Source of the DNA: Faucicola osloensis_C
Lineage (GTDB): Bacteria; Pseudomonadota; Gammaproteobacteria; Pseudomonadales; Moraxellaceae
Direction: 5' to 3'
Assembly (NCBI GenBank): GCA_019353055.1
Contig: JABAHL010000001.1
Coordinates: 186,001 to 250,000 of the forward strand
DNA: 64,000 nucleotides
The translations under genes were made by a program, and so were the position numbers. Shown here one piece after another: positions 33,549 through 41,568 of the stretch. Each line of letters begins with the position of its first letter. Position 1 is the first letter of the stretch. Below the pieces are notes generated by a model. The model ran no database searches. It saw only the letters and a list, made by a program, of their open reading frames with translations, and was not told the origin of the DNA.

Positions 33549-34733
33549 CTATATGGCTGATTGGATAAGGTGAATGAGGCGCTCGCCGATTTGGGCGGTT
33601 TCATCGGCGCTCATGTTGAGCGGTGGCAATAAACGAATGGCATTACCGCCTGCGACATTAATAATTAGATGATGATTGTCACGCGCTTTATCGACTAAAG
33701 TATCAAATGCAAGGCCGCGATCCTGTGGCATCACCACCCCTAGCATCATGCCTGTTCCGCGTACAGTAACCCCTTGGCTACCCAGCTCGCTAGTGATTTG
33801 CTCAATCAATGCTGCGCTATTGCTCAGGGTAGTTGCCATCATATTTTCATCATCAATGACATCAATCACTTCACTAACCACACGGCAAGCAAGCGGCGTA
33901 CCACCATACGTTGAACCGTGCGAGCCATAGCTAAAAATATCATTGGCTTTTGCCGTGGTCATGCACGCACCCACAGGAAAACCATTCCCTAATCCTTTTG
34001 CTGTGGTCAAAATATCAGGTTTGATGGATGAATGTTGATAAGCGAAGTATTGCCCCGTCCGACCATTGCCCGTTTGCACCTCATCTAAAATCATTAATAA
34101 GTCATGGTCATCGCAAACTTTGCGAACTTGGGTTAAAAAATCAAAACCATTGGTCGCGGTATTGACGCCACTTTCACCTTGGATAGGCTCAAGCATCACA
34201 GCGCACACATTGTCGTTATCGGCAATCGCTTGGCTAATCGCTTCAATATCCCCAAAAGGCACACGAATAAAATCATCATCTAAGGTAAAAAATCCAGCTC
34301 TAGCCATCGGATTTGCGGTGGCGGATACCGTCAGTAGGGTGCGTCCATGAAAGGATTTTTCCATCACAATCACTTTGGCTTGGGTTTGTCCACGATTTGA
34401 TGCAAACAGTCGCGCCATCTTTAATGCTGCTTCGTTGGCCTCGGCACCGCTATTGGCAAAAAATACTTTATCCATGCCTGCGACTTGGCATAACTTTTCA
34501 CCCGCGCGCTCTTGCCAATCAATACCAAAAAGATTGCTGGTATGCACAAGCGTTGCGGCTTGATCGGCAATCGCGGCAGTGACACGCGGATGACAATGAC
34601 CCAGTCCACAGACAGCAATCCCTGTTAACGCATCCAAATACGGCGTTCCGTCAGCGGTATAAAGGTAACTACCTTGACCTTTGACAAAGCTAATAGGCTG
34701 GCGTTTATAGGTGGGGAGTAAATAAGAGCTCAT
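33549..34733 (-). CDS. argD: Acetylornithine/succinyldiaminopimelate aminotransferase
   Basis: A 394-residue class III PLP aminotransferase, which converts N-acetylglutamate semialdehyde to N-acetylornithine in arginine synthesis and often also serves lysine synthesis. Features: YLYTADGTPYLDALTGIAV, NSGAEANEAALKMAR for phosphate binding, LDEVQTGNGRTG with the cofactor Asp, and TTAKGLGNGFPVGA containing the Schiff-base Lys. A good Shine-Dalgarno AAAGGA precedes the ATG. A 14-bp triple repeat lies directly upstream. ArgD is the closest family by motif; a GABA or ornithine aminotransferase is less likely given length. Confidence 0.88.
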   Translation of the reverse strand: MSSYLLPTYKRQPISFVKGQGSYLYTADGTPYLDALTGIAVCGLGHCHPRVTAAIADQAATLVHTSNLFGIDWQERAGEKLCQVAGMDKVFFANSGAEANEAALKMARLFASNRGQTQAKVIVMEKSFHGRTLLTVSATANPMARAGFFTLDDDFIRVPFGDIEAISQAIADNDNVCAVMLEPIQGESGVNTATNGFDFLTQVRKVCDDHDLLMILDEVQTGNGRTGQYFAYQHSSIKPDILTTAKGLGNGFPVGACMTTAKANDIFSYGSHGSTYGGTPLACRVVSEVIDVIDDENMMATTLSNSAALIEQITSELGSQGVTVRGTGMMLGVVMPQDRGLAFDTLVDKARDNHHLIINVAGGNAIRLLPPLNMSADETAQIGERLIHLIQSAI

Positions 34734-34743
34734 GGGGATTCCT

Positions 34744-34785
34744 TTAATTATAGTCAGTGAATCATAGTTAGCAAATCATAGCTAG
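34744..34785. repeat. 14-bp imperfect tandem repeat (three units) in the argD leader
   Basis: TTAATTATAGTCAG (34744-34757), TGAATCATAGTTAG (34758-34771) and CAAATCATAGCTAG (34772-34785). It ends only about 10 bp before the argD start and overlaps the Shine-Dalgarno side. Confidence 0.7.
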
Positions 34786-34812
34786 CGCAATCACTAACCA
34801 ATCAAATCTACA

Positions 34813-35025
34813 TTATTTAAAAGCGTCTAATTCTTCACTAAACGGGGTGTCTTCTGCACCGACTTTATAATCCTCATTCGCCCATGCCCCTAAGTCAATG
34901 AGCTTACAGCGTGCACTGCAAAATGGCTTGGTGGGGTTATCTGCCCAAACGGTAGGTTTGCCGCAGCGCGGACAGGGGTAAGTTTTGACAGGTGCATTTG
35001 ATGGGGTGGGCTCGATTTTAGACAT
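34813..35025 (-). CDS. yacG: DNA gyrase inhibitor YacG (zinc protein)
   Basis: A 70-residue zinc-finger protein with C-P-R-C and, 15 residues on, C-S-A-R-C (CPRCGKPTVWADNPTKPFC then SARCKLIDLGAW), the exact YacG pattern. YacG binds GyrB and blocks DNA binding by gyrase in E. coli. The frame is open further upstream to an ATG at 35070 (85 residues), but the extra part is not typical of YacG; neither start has a clear Shine-Dalgarno. The C-terminal half is acidic and disordered-looking, as in the family. Confidence 0.9.
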   Translation of the reverse strand: MSKIEPTPSNAPVKTYPCPRCGKPTVWADNPTKPFCSARCKLIDLGAWANEDYKVGAEDTPFSEELDAFK

Positions 35026-35068
35026 AAACAAAAGGTATTCTGAAAAATGGTGTATCGGATTATTTGCC

Positions 35069-35080
35069 ATAGTATACTAT
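35069..35080. repeat. 12-bp perfect palindrome between yacG and the TrmB-like gene
   Basis: ATAGTATACTAT at 35069-35080 is fully self-complementary and overlaps the upstream alternative yacG start. Possible operator; it could also be chance in AT-rich sequence. Confidence 0.35.
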
Positions 35081-35115
35081 AAATCCTTTTTTTTGGGCGA
35101 ATCAAGCGACTGTTC

Positions 35116-35754
35116 ATGCTAAGTCATCAATTTACCAGACCGTTTCAACCCGATCGTATCCGTCATCCCAGAGATTTTCAGCCACTTGCCGCAACATTTT
35201 GGCAGCAACCCGCCATTTTTCTTGAAATCGGTGCAGGGAAAGGCAAGCATGCCTTGAGTTTTGCCAGCGATAATGCCAATGTCCATCTCATCGCGATTGA
35301 ACGTACCGCAGAAAAATATCAAGCCATGCAAAAAATGGCGAATCAAGCGCAGTTGTCTAATTTAACGACTATTCATGCCGATGCCATTGCTTGGGTCACC
35401 CATGCTGTGCCCGCGCAAAGCTTGTCAGGGGTGTTTATTCTTTACCCCAATCCAGAGCCGCATAACCCCAACCAACGCTGGCTTAACATGCCGTTTTTTG
35501 AGTGGTTGCTGTCTCGGTTAAAACCAGGTGGCGAGCTTATAATTGCCAGTAATATTGAAAGTTATACAGAGGAAGCTGAGCATAAAGCACAGACAGTTTG
35601 GCAAGTACCGGTGGAGAAAACCCAAGTACCCAATCATAGTGAACGCACGCATTTTGAGGTGAAATACCTAGCGCGTGGCGAGGCGTGTTGGCAACTGAGC
35701 ATAAAAAAACCGCATGGTTATACCACACGGTTTGATGATTTTAAGTTAGTTTAG
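35116..35754 (+). CDS. TrmB-like SAM-dependent methyltransferase with altered substrate motif
   Basis: A 212-residue protein with the TrmB-type Rossmann fold: motif I F-L-E-I-G-A-G-K-G-K-H (34-44) and a tail ending YTTRFDDFK. In genuine tRNA m7G46 methyltransferases the substrate motif reads DPWPKKRH; here it is YPNPEPHNPNQRW, keeping the Pro pattern but losing Asp, Trp and the Lys-Lys-Arg. It is probably a TrmB paralogue with a different target, unless it is the only TrmB and divergent. It overlaps the convergent RDD gene by three bases at the stop codons. Confidence 0.7.
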   Translation: MLSHQFTRPFQPDRIRHPRDFQPLAATFWQQPAIFLEIGAGKGKHALSFASDNANVHLIAIERTAEKYQAMQKMANQAQLSNLTTIHADAIAWVTHAVPAQSLSGVFILYPNPEPHNPNQRWLNMPFFEWLLSRLKPGGELIIASNIESYTEEAEHKAQTVWQVPVEKTQVPNHSERTHFEVKYLARGEACWQLSIKKPHGYTTRFDDFKLV

Positions 35755-36695
35755 TCAGGTTTTAACGCAAGGGGCGTGGTTTGGGTGTCATCGGCACGTA
35801 CCACATAAGTTTTGGCGATTTTATCATGTAGGCTTAATCGCTCTTTGCTGGTGAGCATCATGACCAAATCAACGACTAACACAACCAAACCAAAAATCGA
35901 TAAAGAGTATGCCAATGTGGTAAATAACCCACGCATAATGATTAAGTTAAAAAATCCAGGAATGGCATTGGATTTGCGATCCAAAATACGTATGCCCATT
36001 ATCATCTTACCGATGCTCTGACCACGGCGCATCAATAATAGGACTTGCGCAATCATTAAGCCCCATACCAAAATATTGGTCAACAACAATATATGCTCAG
36101 GTAACGCTGACATAAGTTCCATTTGCTGAGCAGAGGTCAATCGGGTTTGTCCTGCTTCTGCCCATTTGAGTAATTTATCAAAATTTGGGCTGTTGTACAG
36201 GGAAATGAACAGCGGCGACGACGCCAATACCATAAGCAGGGTATCTACCAATTTTGCTGCGATACGACTACCGATGCTGGCAAGGTCTAATTGTTTTTTG
36301 GCATGGGCAATGTCTTGGTTCGAGCCAAGTTTCTTGGTCAATGTGACCTTGGTAGGGTTAGGGGATTTATGCGGGTTATTCGCTGAATAGCGATCCCAAA
36401 CATTCTCAGCGTCTTCTGAAGGCGATATAGGATTAGGCGTGTTGTTAATAATATAATCTGCTTCATCAGAAGCGAGCTGCTCACGTTGGTGGGTATCGAC
36501 TGGCAAGCTTTCATCCATCGTTGGACGGTAAAAAAATTGCCCATCCGTCATCGCATTGACTGTGTTCCAGTCATCCATCCCTTGATGCCACATCAAATCA
36601 GTGAGTAACACTTGCCCTGTGGCAAGCATTTGATTGAGTTGTTCAAGGGTATAAGGGCCGGCTTGCACATTGTTGCGAGCTAGAAAAATATGCAT
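35751..36695 (-). CDS. GYF_2-RDD family membrane protein
   Basis: A 314-residue protein. Residues 3-50 form a GYF_2/DUF4339 domain (QAGPYTLEQLNQMLATGQV and the LMWHQGMDDWNTV block). A low-complexity linker follows to about 130. The C-terminal RDD domain has three to four membrane helices with the R-D-x-D pattern near the beginning (ASIGSRIAAKLVDTLLM) and GQSIGKMIMGIRI. Such proteins may sense or transport small ions, but function is not established. Single gene, tail-overlapping with the TrmB-like gene. Confidence 0.82.
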   Translation of the reverse strand: MHIFLARNNVQAGPYTLEQLNQMLATGQVLLTDLMWHQGMDDWNTVNAMTDGQFFYRPTMDESLPVDTHQREQLASDEADYIINNTPNPISPSEDAENVWDRYSANNPHKSPNPTKVTLTKKLGSNQDIAHAKKQLDLASIGSRIAAKLVDTLLMVLASSPLFISLYNSPNFDKLLKWAEAGQTRLTSAQQMELMSALPEHILLLTNILVWGLMIAQVLLLMRRGQSIGKMIMGIRILDRKSNAIPGFFNLIIMRGLFTTLAYSLSIFGLVVLVVDLVMMLTSKERLSLHDKIAKTYVVRADDTQTTPLALKPD

Positions 36696-37007
36696 GTAAT
36701 AACTCTACTTCTACTGGGTGGTAAAATTTGAATGACTGTATCTTATTATATGATGTTTTGCAACATCGTGCTAAAAATCGCTTATTATGCAGAACATGTT
36801 ATACAAGGCATGCTATTCAAAAAATTGCGATATCCTTATGGATTGAGGTCAACAGTATCTAAACCATTAGCTATGATTGGGTGGTAATGATTGGTAGGTG
36901 GTAATTATCTATCATAGGGTTAACCAAAAGTGTGCTAATATTTTTGGTTTAGCCTACGATTATTTTTCTTATTCTTATACTTGTTCTTATATTGTCAGAT
37001 TGTATTT
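36696..37007. other. 312-bp divergent spacer between the RDD gene and the DUF3025 gene
   Basis: It contains two short direct repeats: ATGATTGGGTGGTA / ATGATTGGTAGGTGGTA (36873-36903) and TTCTTATACTTG / TTCTTATATTGT (36972-36995). I see no clear promoter and no ORF. Confidence 0.4.
36873..36903. repeat. 14/17-bp direct repeat upstream of the DUF3025 gene
   Basis: ATGATTGGGTGGTA (36873-36886) followed by ATGATTGGTAGGTGGTA (36887-36903), where the second copy has a 3-bp insertion. Confidence 0.55.
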
Positions 37008-37937
37008 ATGTCAGCGATTTATCCCACCAACGCCATCATTGATTTTGATAAACCTTGGTATCACTATTTGACTTATTTTCCGAATTTTCCCAAGCTTGAC
37101 GCAAAACATACTCATGCAACACATAGTCATGCCCCTGCTATCAATGTTATCAATATTGTTGAAAAATTGAATGCTGGTTTGGATAGATATGAGCATGTAA
37201 ACGCCAGCCGTATAGGCAATTTTGAAAAATTACCCATTCGCTTTGTTGAGCAAGCGTGTTTGCCTGAGGGGGAGGCTTATGAGAGTTTTATTGCCAAGAC
37301 AGGGAAAATTCCAACCCGTGACAATCACCATGATTTGCTTAACGGTTTAATTTGGCTGAATTTTCCGCAGGCTAAAGCGGTATTTAACAAACTCCATGCC
37401 AAAGATATTTTGCAACATGGTATTCATAACGCCAGAACAGCGCTGCGTAATGCATTAACCGTATTTGATGAAAATGGCGGCATTGTGGTGAGTTCAGATA
37501 GACTATTGCTTGAACAGTTACAAGCGTTTGAATGGCACGCAGCTTTGGTCACTCATAGAGCCAATTGGTTGGGTCAACATCGTACCATTGCCTTTTTTCC
37601 ATTTGGTCATGCCCTGCTTGAAAAATTGGTTAACCCAAGAAAAAGTATCACCAGTCATACCTTGCTGATTTTAGTAGATGAGGGTTGGTTTGAGCAATCC
37701 ATAGACAGTCAGAGAAACCAGCTTGATACGGCAATTGCTAAGCTATTTCACCAAATGGCAATGCCGAATTTGGCGGAGAATGCAGTTAAGCTATCCTCCA
37801 AAAGCTTTCAGCCGTTACCTGTGATGGGTATCCCTGGCTATAGTGCTGACAATGTGATACCCGCATTTTATCAAGATGAGGCTGTTTTTAGGCGTCCAAG
37901 AGCGTTCAGCGCGCCTATTTTTTTATTAAATGACTGA
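37008..37937 (+). CDS. DUF3025 domain-containing protein
   Basis: A 309-residue protein of unknown function from the DUF3025 family. Hallmarks are KIPTRDNHHDLLNGLIWLNF (about residues 99-118), ARTALRNALTVFDENGGIV, and HALLEKLVNPRKSITSHTL. No signal peptide or membrane helix, so probably cytosolic. The frame can be extended to a TTG at 36981, but ATG 37008 gives the usual N-terminus (MSAIYPTNAIIDF). No operon partner is obvious. Confidence 0.83.
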   Translation: MSAIYPTNAIIDFDKPWYHYLTYFPNFPKLDAKHTHATHSHAPAINVINIVEKLNAGLDRYEHVNASRIGNFEKLPIRFVEQACLPEGEAYESFIAKTGKIPTRDNHHDLLNGLIWLNFPQAKAVFNKLHAKDILQHGIHNARTALRNALTVFDENGGIVVSSDRLLLEQLQAFEWHAALVTHRANWLGQHRTIAFFPFGHALLEKLVNPRKSITSHTLLILVDEGWFEQSIDSQRNQLDTAIAKLFHQMAMPNLAENAVKLSSKSFQPLPVMGIPGYSADNVIPAFYQDEAVFRRPRAFSAPIFLLND

Positions 37938-38107
37938 TTACACCAGTGAGCAGACAATTTATAGCATTGGTTGCAGTGATTACCCAGTCTATGAATGTTG
38001 CTTGATAAAAGCCGGTTAATCCGTTAGCATTAAAGCAATCTCTAGTTCATCCAGTCGCATTTATTGATGAAACTCATAATTACTAATAAAAATATTGGAG
38101 CATCGGC

Positions 38108-38389
38108 ATGACCACCAAAGTCGTCAAAATTGATAATAAAGTTCGTATGATTACAGGTAAATTAGCCCCACATCTTGAAATTCAATGGGAACACTATACC
38201 ATAGCAGAATTACAATCATTGCTTGAGACGGTGGTTCGTTTTGAAATTGAGCACAACTTTCGTCGTCATAAAGATTATAAAGATAGCAAAGGCGCTAATA
38301 TCCAAGTGTTTAATCATGCCAACGAACTTAAAGTCACAAGTTTAAAAGACGAATTACTAATCATCCGCGATAGCCAAATCGATTCATAA
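38108..38389 (+). CDS. Conserved-looking hypothetical small protein
   Basis: A 93-residue soluble protein I do not recognise. Predicted mixed alpha/beta, beginning MTTKVVKIDNKVRMITGKL, with charged helical residues in LQSLLETVVRFEIEHNFRRH and a later strand LKVTSLKDELLIIRD. It has a good Shine-Dalgarno (TTGGAG before CATCGGC-ATG) and a strong terminator immediately downstream, so it is almost certainly a real monocistronic gene. Confidence 0.7.
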   Translation: MTTKVVKIDNKVRMITGKLAPHLEIQWEHYTIAELQSLLETVVRFEIEHNFRRHKDYKDSKGANIQVFNHANELKVTSLKDELLIIRDSQIDS

Positions 38390-38413
38390 TATCTATGAAT
38401 CCGTGAATGAATC

Positions 38414-38444
38414 AAAATCCAAGCCGAATGACTTGGATTTTTTT
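38414..38444 (+). terminator. Rho-independent terminator after the 93-residue protein gene
   Basis: AAAATCCAAG (38414-38423) pairs perfectly with CTTGGATTTT (38432-38441), followed by T-tract. Confidence 0.88.
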
Positions 38445-38599
38445 ATGAATTTGATTTTTTCGTCATGTGGTTGGTGATTGTTGAAGCAAAGTATCACCCT
38501 AAACGCTCAATGATTGGCATTGATAAAAAAATAATCGATAGCCGTCTAAGCATGGTATAATTGTCAGTTTTTATTGACAAGCGAATGATGGGTGACACG

Positions 38600-40486
38600 A
38601 TGAAATACCCTAAAATCTACGACGTAATTGTGATTGGTGGCGGTCATGCTGGCACAGAAGCGGCGCTAGCTGCTGCACGCATGGGTCAGCAGACGCTGTT
38701 ATTGACGCATAATATTGAAACCTTGGGACAGATGAGCTGTAATCCTGCGATTGGCGGGATTGGCAAGTCGCATTTGGTGCGTGAAGTCGATGCGTTGGGC
38801 GGCGCTATGGCGCTTGCCACGGACAAAGCAGGGATTCAGTTTCGTGTGTTAAATAGCCGTAAAGGTGCCGCTGTCCGTGCCACACGCGCCCAAGCAGACC
38901 GTATTTTATATAAAGCGGCGATTCGCCATACCTTAGAGAATCAGCCAAACTTGGATATTTTCCAACAAGCGGCGGATGATATTTTGGTTGAAAATGGCAA
39001 AGCGGTAGCCGTGGTTACCCAATCAGGGATTGAATTTGCTTGCGGGGCAGTGGTGTTGACCTCTGGCACTTTTTTAGGTGGTACTATTCATATTGGGTTA
39101 GAAAACCACAAAGGGGGACGTGCAGGCGATCCGCCTTCCATCCGTTTGGCAGATAGATTGCGTGAACTCAAGCTGCCGGTTGGACGTTTAAAAACTGGCA
39201 CGCCACCACGCATTGATGCGCGTACGGTAGATTTTAGTGTCATGACCGTGCAGCCAGGGGATACACCACTGCCCGTCATGTCGTATTTGGGCGATGTGCA
39301 CATGCATCCGCGCCAAATCAACTGCTATATCACCCATACCAATGAACGCACCCATGACATTATCCGCAGCGGGCTGGATCGCTCACCCATGTATTCAGGG
39401 GTGATTGAAGGCATTGGTCCCCGTTATTGCCCTTCGATTGAAGATAAAATTCATCGATTTGCTGATAAAGACAGCCATCAGATTTTTATTGAGCCTGAAG
39501 GGTTGACCACCCATGAGCTTTATCCCAATGGCATTTCAACAAGTCTGCCATTTGATATCCAGTTGGCTTTAGTCCGCTCCATGAAAGGGCTGGAAAATGC
39601 GCACATCTTGCGTCCTGGCTACGCGATTGAATACGATTATTTTGACCCACAAAATCTTAAACCAAGCCTTGAAACCAAATCGATTGATAACCTATTTTTT
39701 GCCGGTCAAATCAATGGAACGACAGGGTATGAAGAAGCCGCTGCGCAAGGTATCTTAGCTGGGTTAAATGCAGCCCGTCGCACCCAAGGACTGGATGCTT
39801 GGACACCGCGCCGCGACCAAGCCTATATCGGTGTGTTGGTAGATGATCTCATCACCCATGGCACCAAAGAGCCGTACCGTATGTTTACCAGTCGTGCCGA
39901 ATACCGTCTGCTGCTACGGGAAGACAATGCCGATCAACGCTTGACAGAAATTGGGCGGGACTTAGGACTGGTGGACGATGCGCGCTGGCAAGTGTATAGC
40001 GATAAAATGACAGCGATTGAGCAAGAAACTGCACGTTTACGCTCGCTTTGGGCAACGCCCACTAATACGCTGGGTCAATCATTTATCGATAAAACCGGCG
40101 AAGTACTGACCAAAGAGAATAACGCGCTTGATTTGTTAAAACGTCCGAATGTGTCATTTGATGATATTAGCGAATTGACCGAATCTCCGGTGTCTGCCGA
40201 AGTGGGTGAGCAAATAGAAATTGGTGTCAAATACGCCGGTTATATCGATCGTCAGCAAGTTGAAATCGGTCAGATGAAAAAACTTGAACACACGCTGATT
40301 CCAGACGATTTTACTTATCATGATATCTCTGGGCTTTCCAATGAAATCGTGCAAAAACTTGAAAAAGTGCGCCCAACCACGCTTGCCCAAGCCAGTCGCA
40401 TTAGCGGCGTCACACCAGCTGCGGTACAACTTTTGGCCATGATGATTAAAAAAAGTAAAAAAGCGCGTGAAGTGCTAAGCTCTTAA
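38600..40486 (+). CDS. mnmG: tRNA uridine-5-carboxymethylaminomethyl synthesis enzyme MnmG
   Basis: A 628-residue FAD protein (E. coli 629) that, with MnmE, makes cmnm5U/nm5U at wobble position 34 of several tRNAs. The FAD motif GGGHAG is at 13-18, SCNPAIGGIGKSHLVRE follows, and the tRNA-binding helical C-terminus is present. The frame extends upstream to TTG 38561 and ATGs at 38585/38588, but ATG 38600 has a GGTGA five bases upstream and gives the family N-terminus (MKYPKIYDVIVIGGG). A long hairpin terminator follows. Confidence 0.96.
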   Translation: MKYPKIYDVIVIGGGHAGTEAALAAARMGQQTLLLTHNIETLGQMSCNPAIGGIGKSHLVREVDALGGAMALATDKAGIQFRVLNSRKGAAVRATRAQADRILYKAAIRHTLENQPNLDIFQQAADDILVENGKAVAVVTQSGIEFACGAVVLTSGTFLGGTIHIGLENHKGGRAGDPPSIRLADRLRELKLPVGRLKTGTPPRIDARTVDFSVMTVQPGDTPLPVMSYLGDVHMHPRQINCYITHTNERTHDIIRSGLDRSPMYSGVIEGIGPRYCPSIEDKIHRFADKDSHQIFIEPEGLTTHELYPNGISTSLPFDIQLALVRSMKGLENAHILRPGYAIEYDYFDPQNLKPSLETKSIDNLFFAGQINGTTGYEEAAAQGILAGLNAARRTQGLDAWTPRRDQAYIGVLVDDLITHGTKEPYRMFTSRAEYRLLLREDNADQRLTEIGRDLGLVDDARWQVYSDKMTAIEQETARLRSLWATPTNTLGQSFIDKTGEVLTKENNALDLLKRPNVSFDDISELTESPVSAEVGEQIEIGVKYAGYIDRQQVEIGQMKKLEHTLIPDDFTYHDISGLSNEIVQKLEKVRPTTLAQASRISGVTPAAVQLLAMMIKKSKKAREVLSS

Positions 40487-40509
40487 CTTTAAGCCATGCT
40501 CATGCTCGA

Positions 40510-40554
40510 TAAGTCCCATGGTATTGGTATATGCCAAACCTGGGACTTTTTTAT
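40510..40554 (+). terminator. Rho-independent terminator of mnmG
   Basis: AAGTCCCA (40511-40518) pairs with TGGGACTT (40541-40548); an inner TTGG-TATATG-CCAA stem extends it; T-rich tail follows. The ORF extension of the next gene to ATG 40531 lies inside this hairpin, so that start is very unlikely. Confidence 0.82.
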
Positions 40555-40575
40555 TTTCTACTCAAAAAAATTATT

Positions 40576-41532
40576 ATGCTAACTGCCTTTCTCTTTGCAC
40601 TAAAAATTACCTTGCCCAATATCTTGCTGATGTTATTGGGGGTGATGATGCAAAAAAAACAAACCATCAACCAGTCGTTTGTTGAAATCGCCTCTGATAT
40701 GGTTTTTAACTATTGCCTGCCATGTTTGCTGTTTTTTAGTATTCTAAAAAGTGACATTCATTTTGCTGAGCAGGTGGATTTGATTAAAGCGGGATTGATG
40801 GTCACTTTTGGGCTGTTTTTTCTTGGTGAGCTATTTGCCTATTTTTTTGTCAAAGATAGCCGCGATAAAGGTGTGTTTGTGCAAGGTGTCTTTCGCAGTA
40901 ACATGGCGATTATGGGACTGGCGACTGTGACCAACGCCTATGGTAGCCAAGGCGTGAGTATCGGTGCGGTTTATATGGGTCTTTTAACCATTGTGTATAA
41001 TGTGTTATCTGTGATTAGCCTAAGCAGAAACGACAACAACAGCCAAGGCGTGGTTAAAAAAGCCATCACCATGACCAAAAAAATCGGACAAAATCCGTTA
41101 ATTATCGCATTGGTATCGGCGTTTGCTTATAAGTTATTGCAGCTGCCGATGCCGCCTGAATTTATCATCAAAACAGGCGAGTTATTGGCGGCGGTAGCAT
41201 TACCGTTGGCTTTGATTTGTGCAGGCGCGACACTCGATATCAAGTCGATGCTCAATATGACAGGCGTGTCTATGCAGGCTAGCATCGGTCGAATTATCGT
41301 GGCGCCTATCACCGCGGTTGTGGTGGGTAGCTTGATGCAGTTATCACCGATACAAATGGGCGTGATGTTTATTATGGTAACATCGCCCGTTGCTGCTGCC
41401 AGTTATGTGATGGCTCGCAGCATGGGGGGCAATGAAATATTAGCGGCCAATATTTTAGGATTTACCACCGTGTTTTCTATGTTTAGTCTAGCTATTGGCA
41501 TGGCGTTGTTGCGCCATTTTGGCTTGGCTTAG
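40576..41532 (+). CDS. AEC family transporter (auxin efflux carrier-type permease)
   Basis: A 318-residue protein with about ten predicted membrane helices in the two-fold repeat of the AEC (bile/arsenite/auxin-like) family. Conserved pieces include FNYCLPCLLFFSI in the first half and LPLALICAGATLDI with TSPVAAASYVMARSMGG in the second. Members export small organic acids or malonate-like compounds; substrate is unknown. ATG 40576 was chosen because the upstream ATG 40531 lies within the mnmG terminator. Convergent with the DUF4105 gene. Confidence 0.86.
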   Translation: MLTAFLFALKITLPNILLMLLGVMMQKKQTINQSFVEIASDMVFNYCLPCLLFFSILKSDIHFAEQVDLIKAGLMVTFGLFFLGELFAYFFVKDSRDKGVFVQGVFRSNMAIMGLATVTNAYGSQGVSIGAVYMGLLTIVYNVLSVISLSRNDNNSQGVVKKAITMTKKIGQNPLIIALVSAFAYKLLQLPMPPEFIIKTGELLAAVALPLALICAGATLDIKSMLNMTGVSMQASIGRIIVAPITAVVVGSLMQLSPIQMGVMFIMVTSPVAAASYVMARSMGGNEILAANILGFTTVFSMFSLAIGMALLRHFGLA

Positions 41533-41568
41533 CACAAAATTGGCTAGTCGTAAATTATTCAAAATAGA

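Noticed and set aside
38561..38599. TTG or earlier ATG starts for mnmG
   Set aside because: The extension does not match MnmG; ATG 38600 has a Shine-Dalgarno and gives 628 residues, close to E. coli.
40531..40575. Upstream ATG start for the AEC transporter
   Set aside because: It lies inside the mnmG terminator hairpin and adds residues ahead of the first membrane helix.
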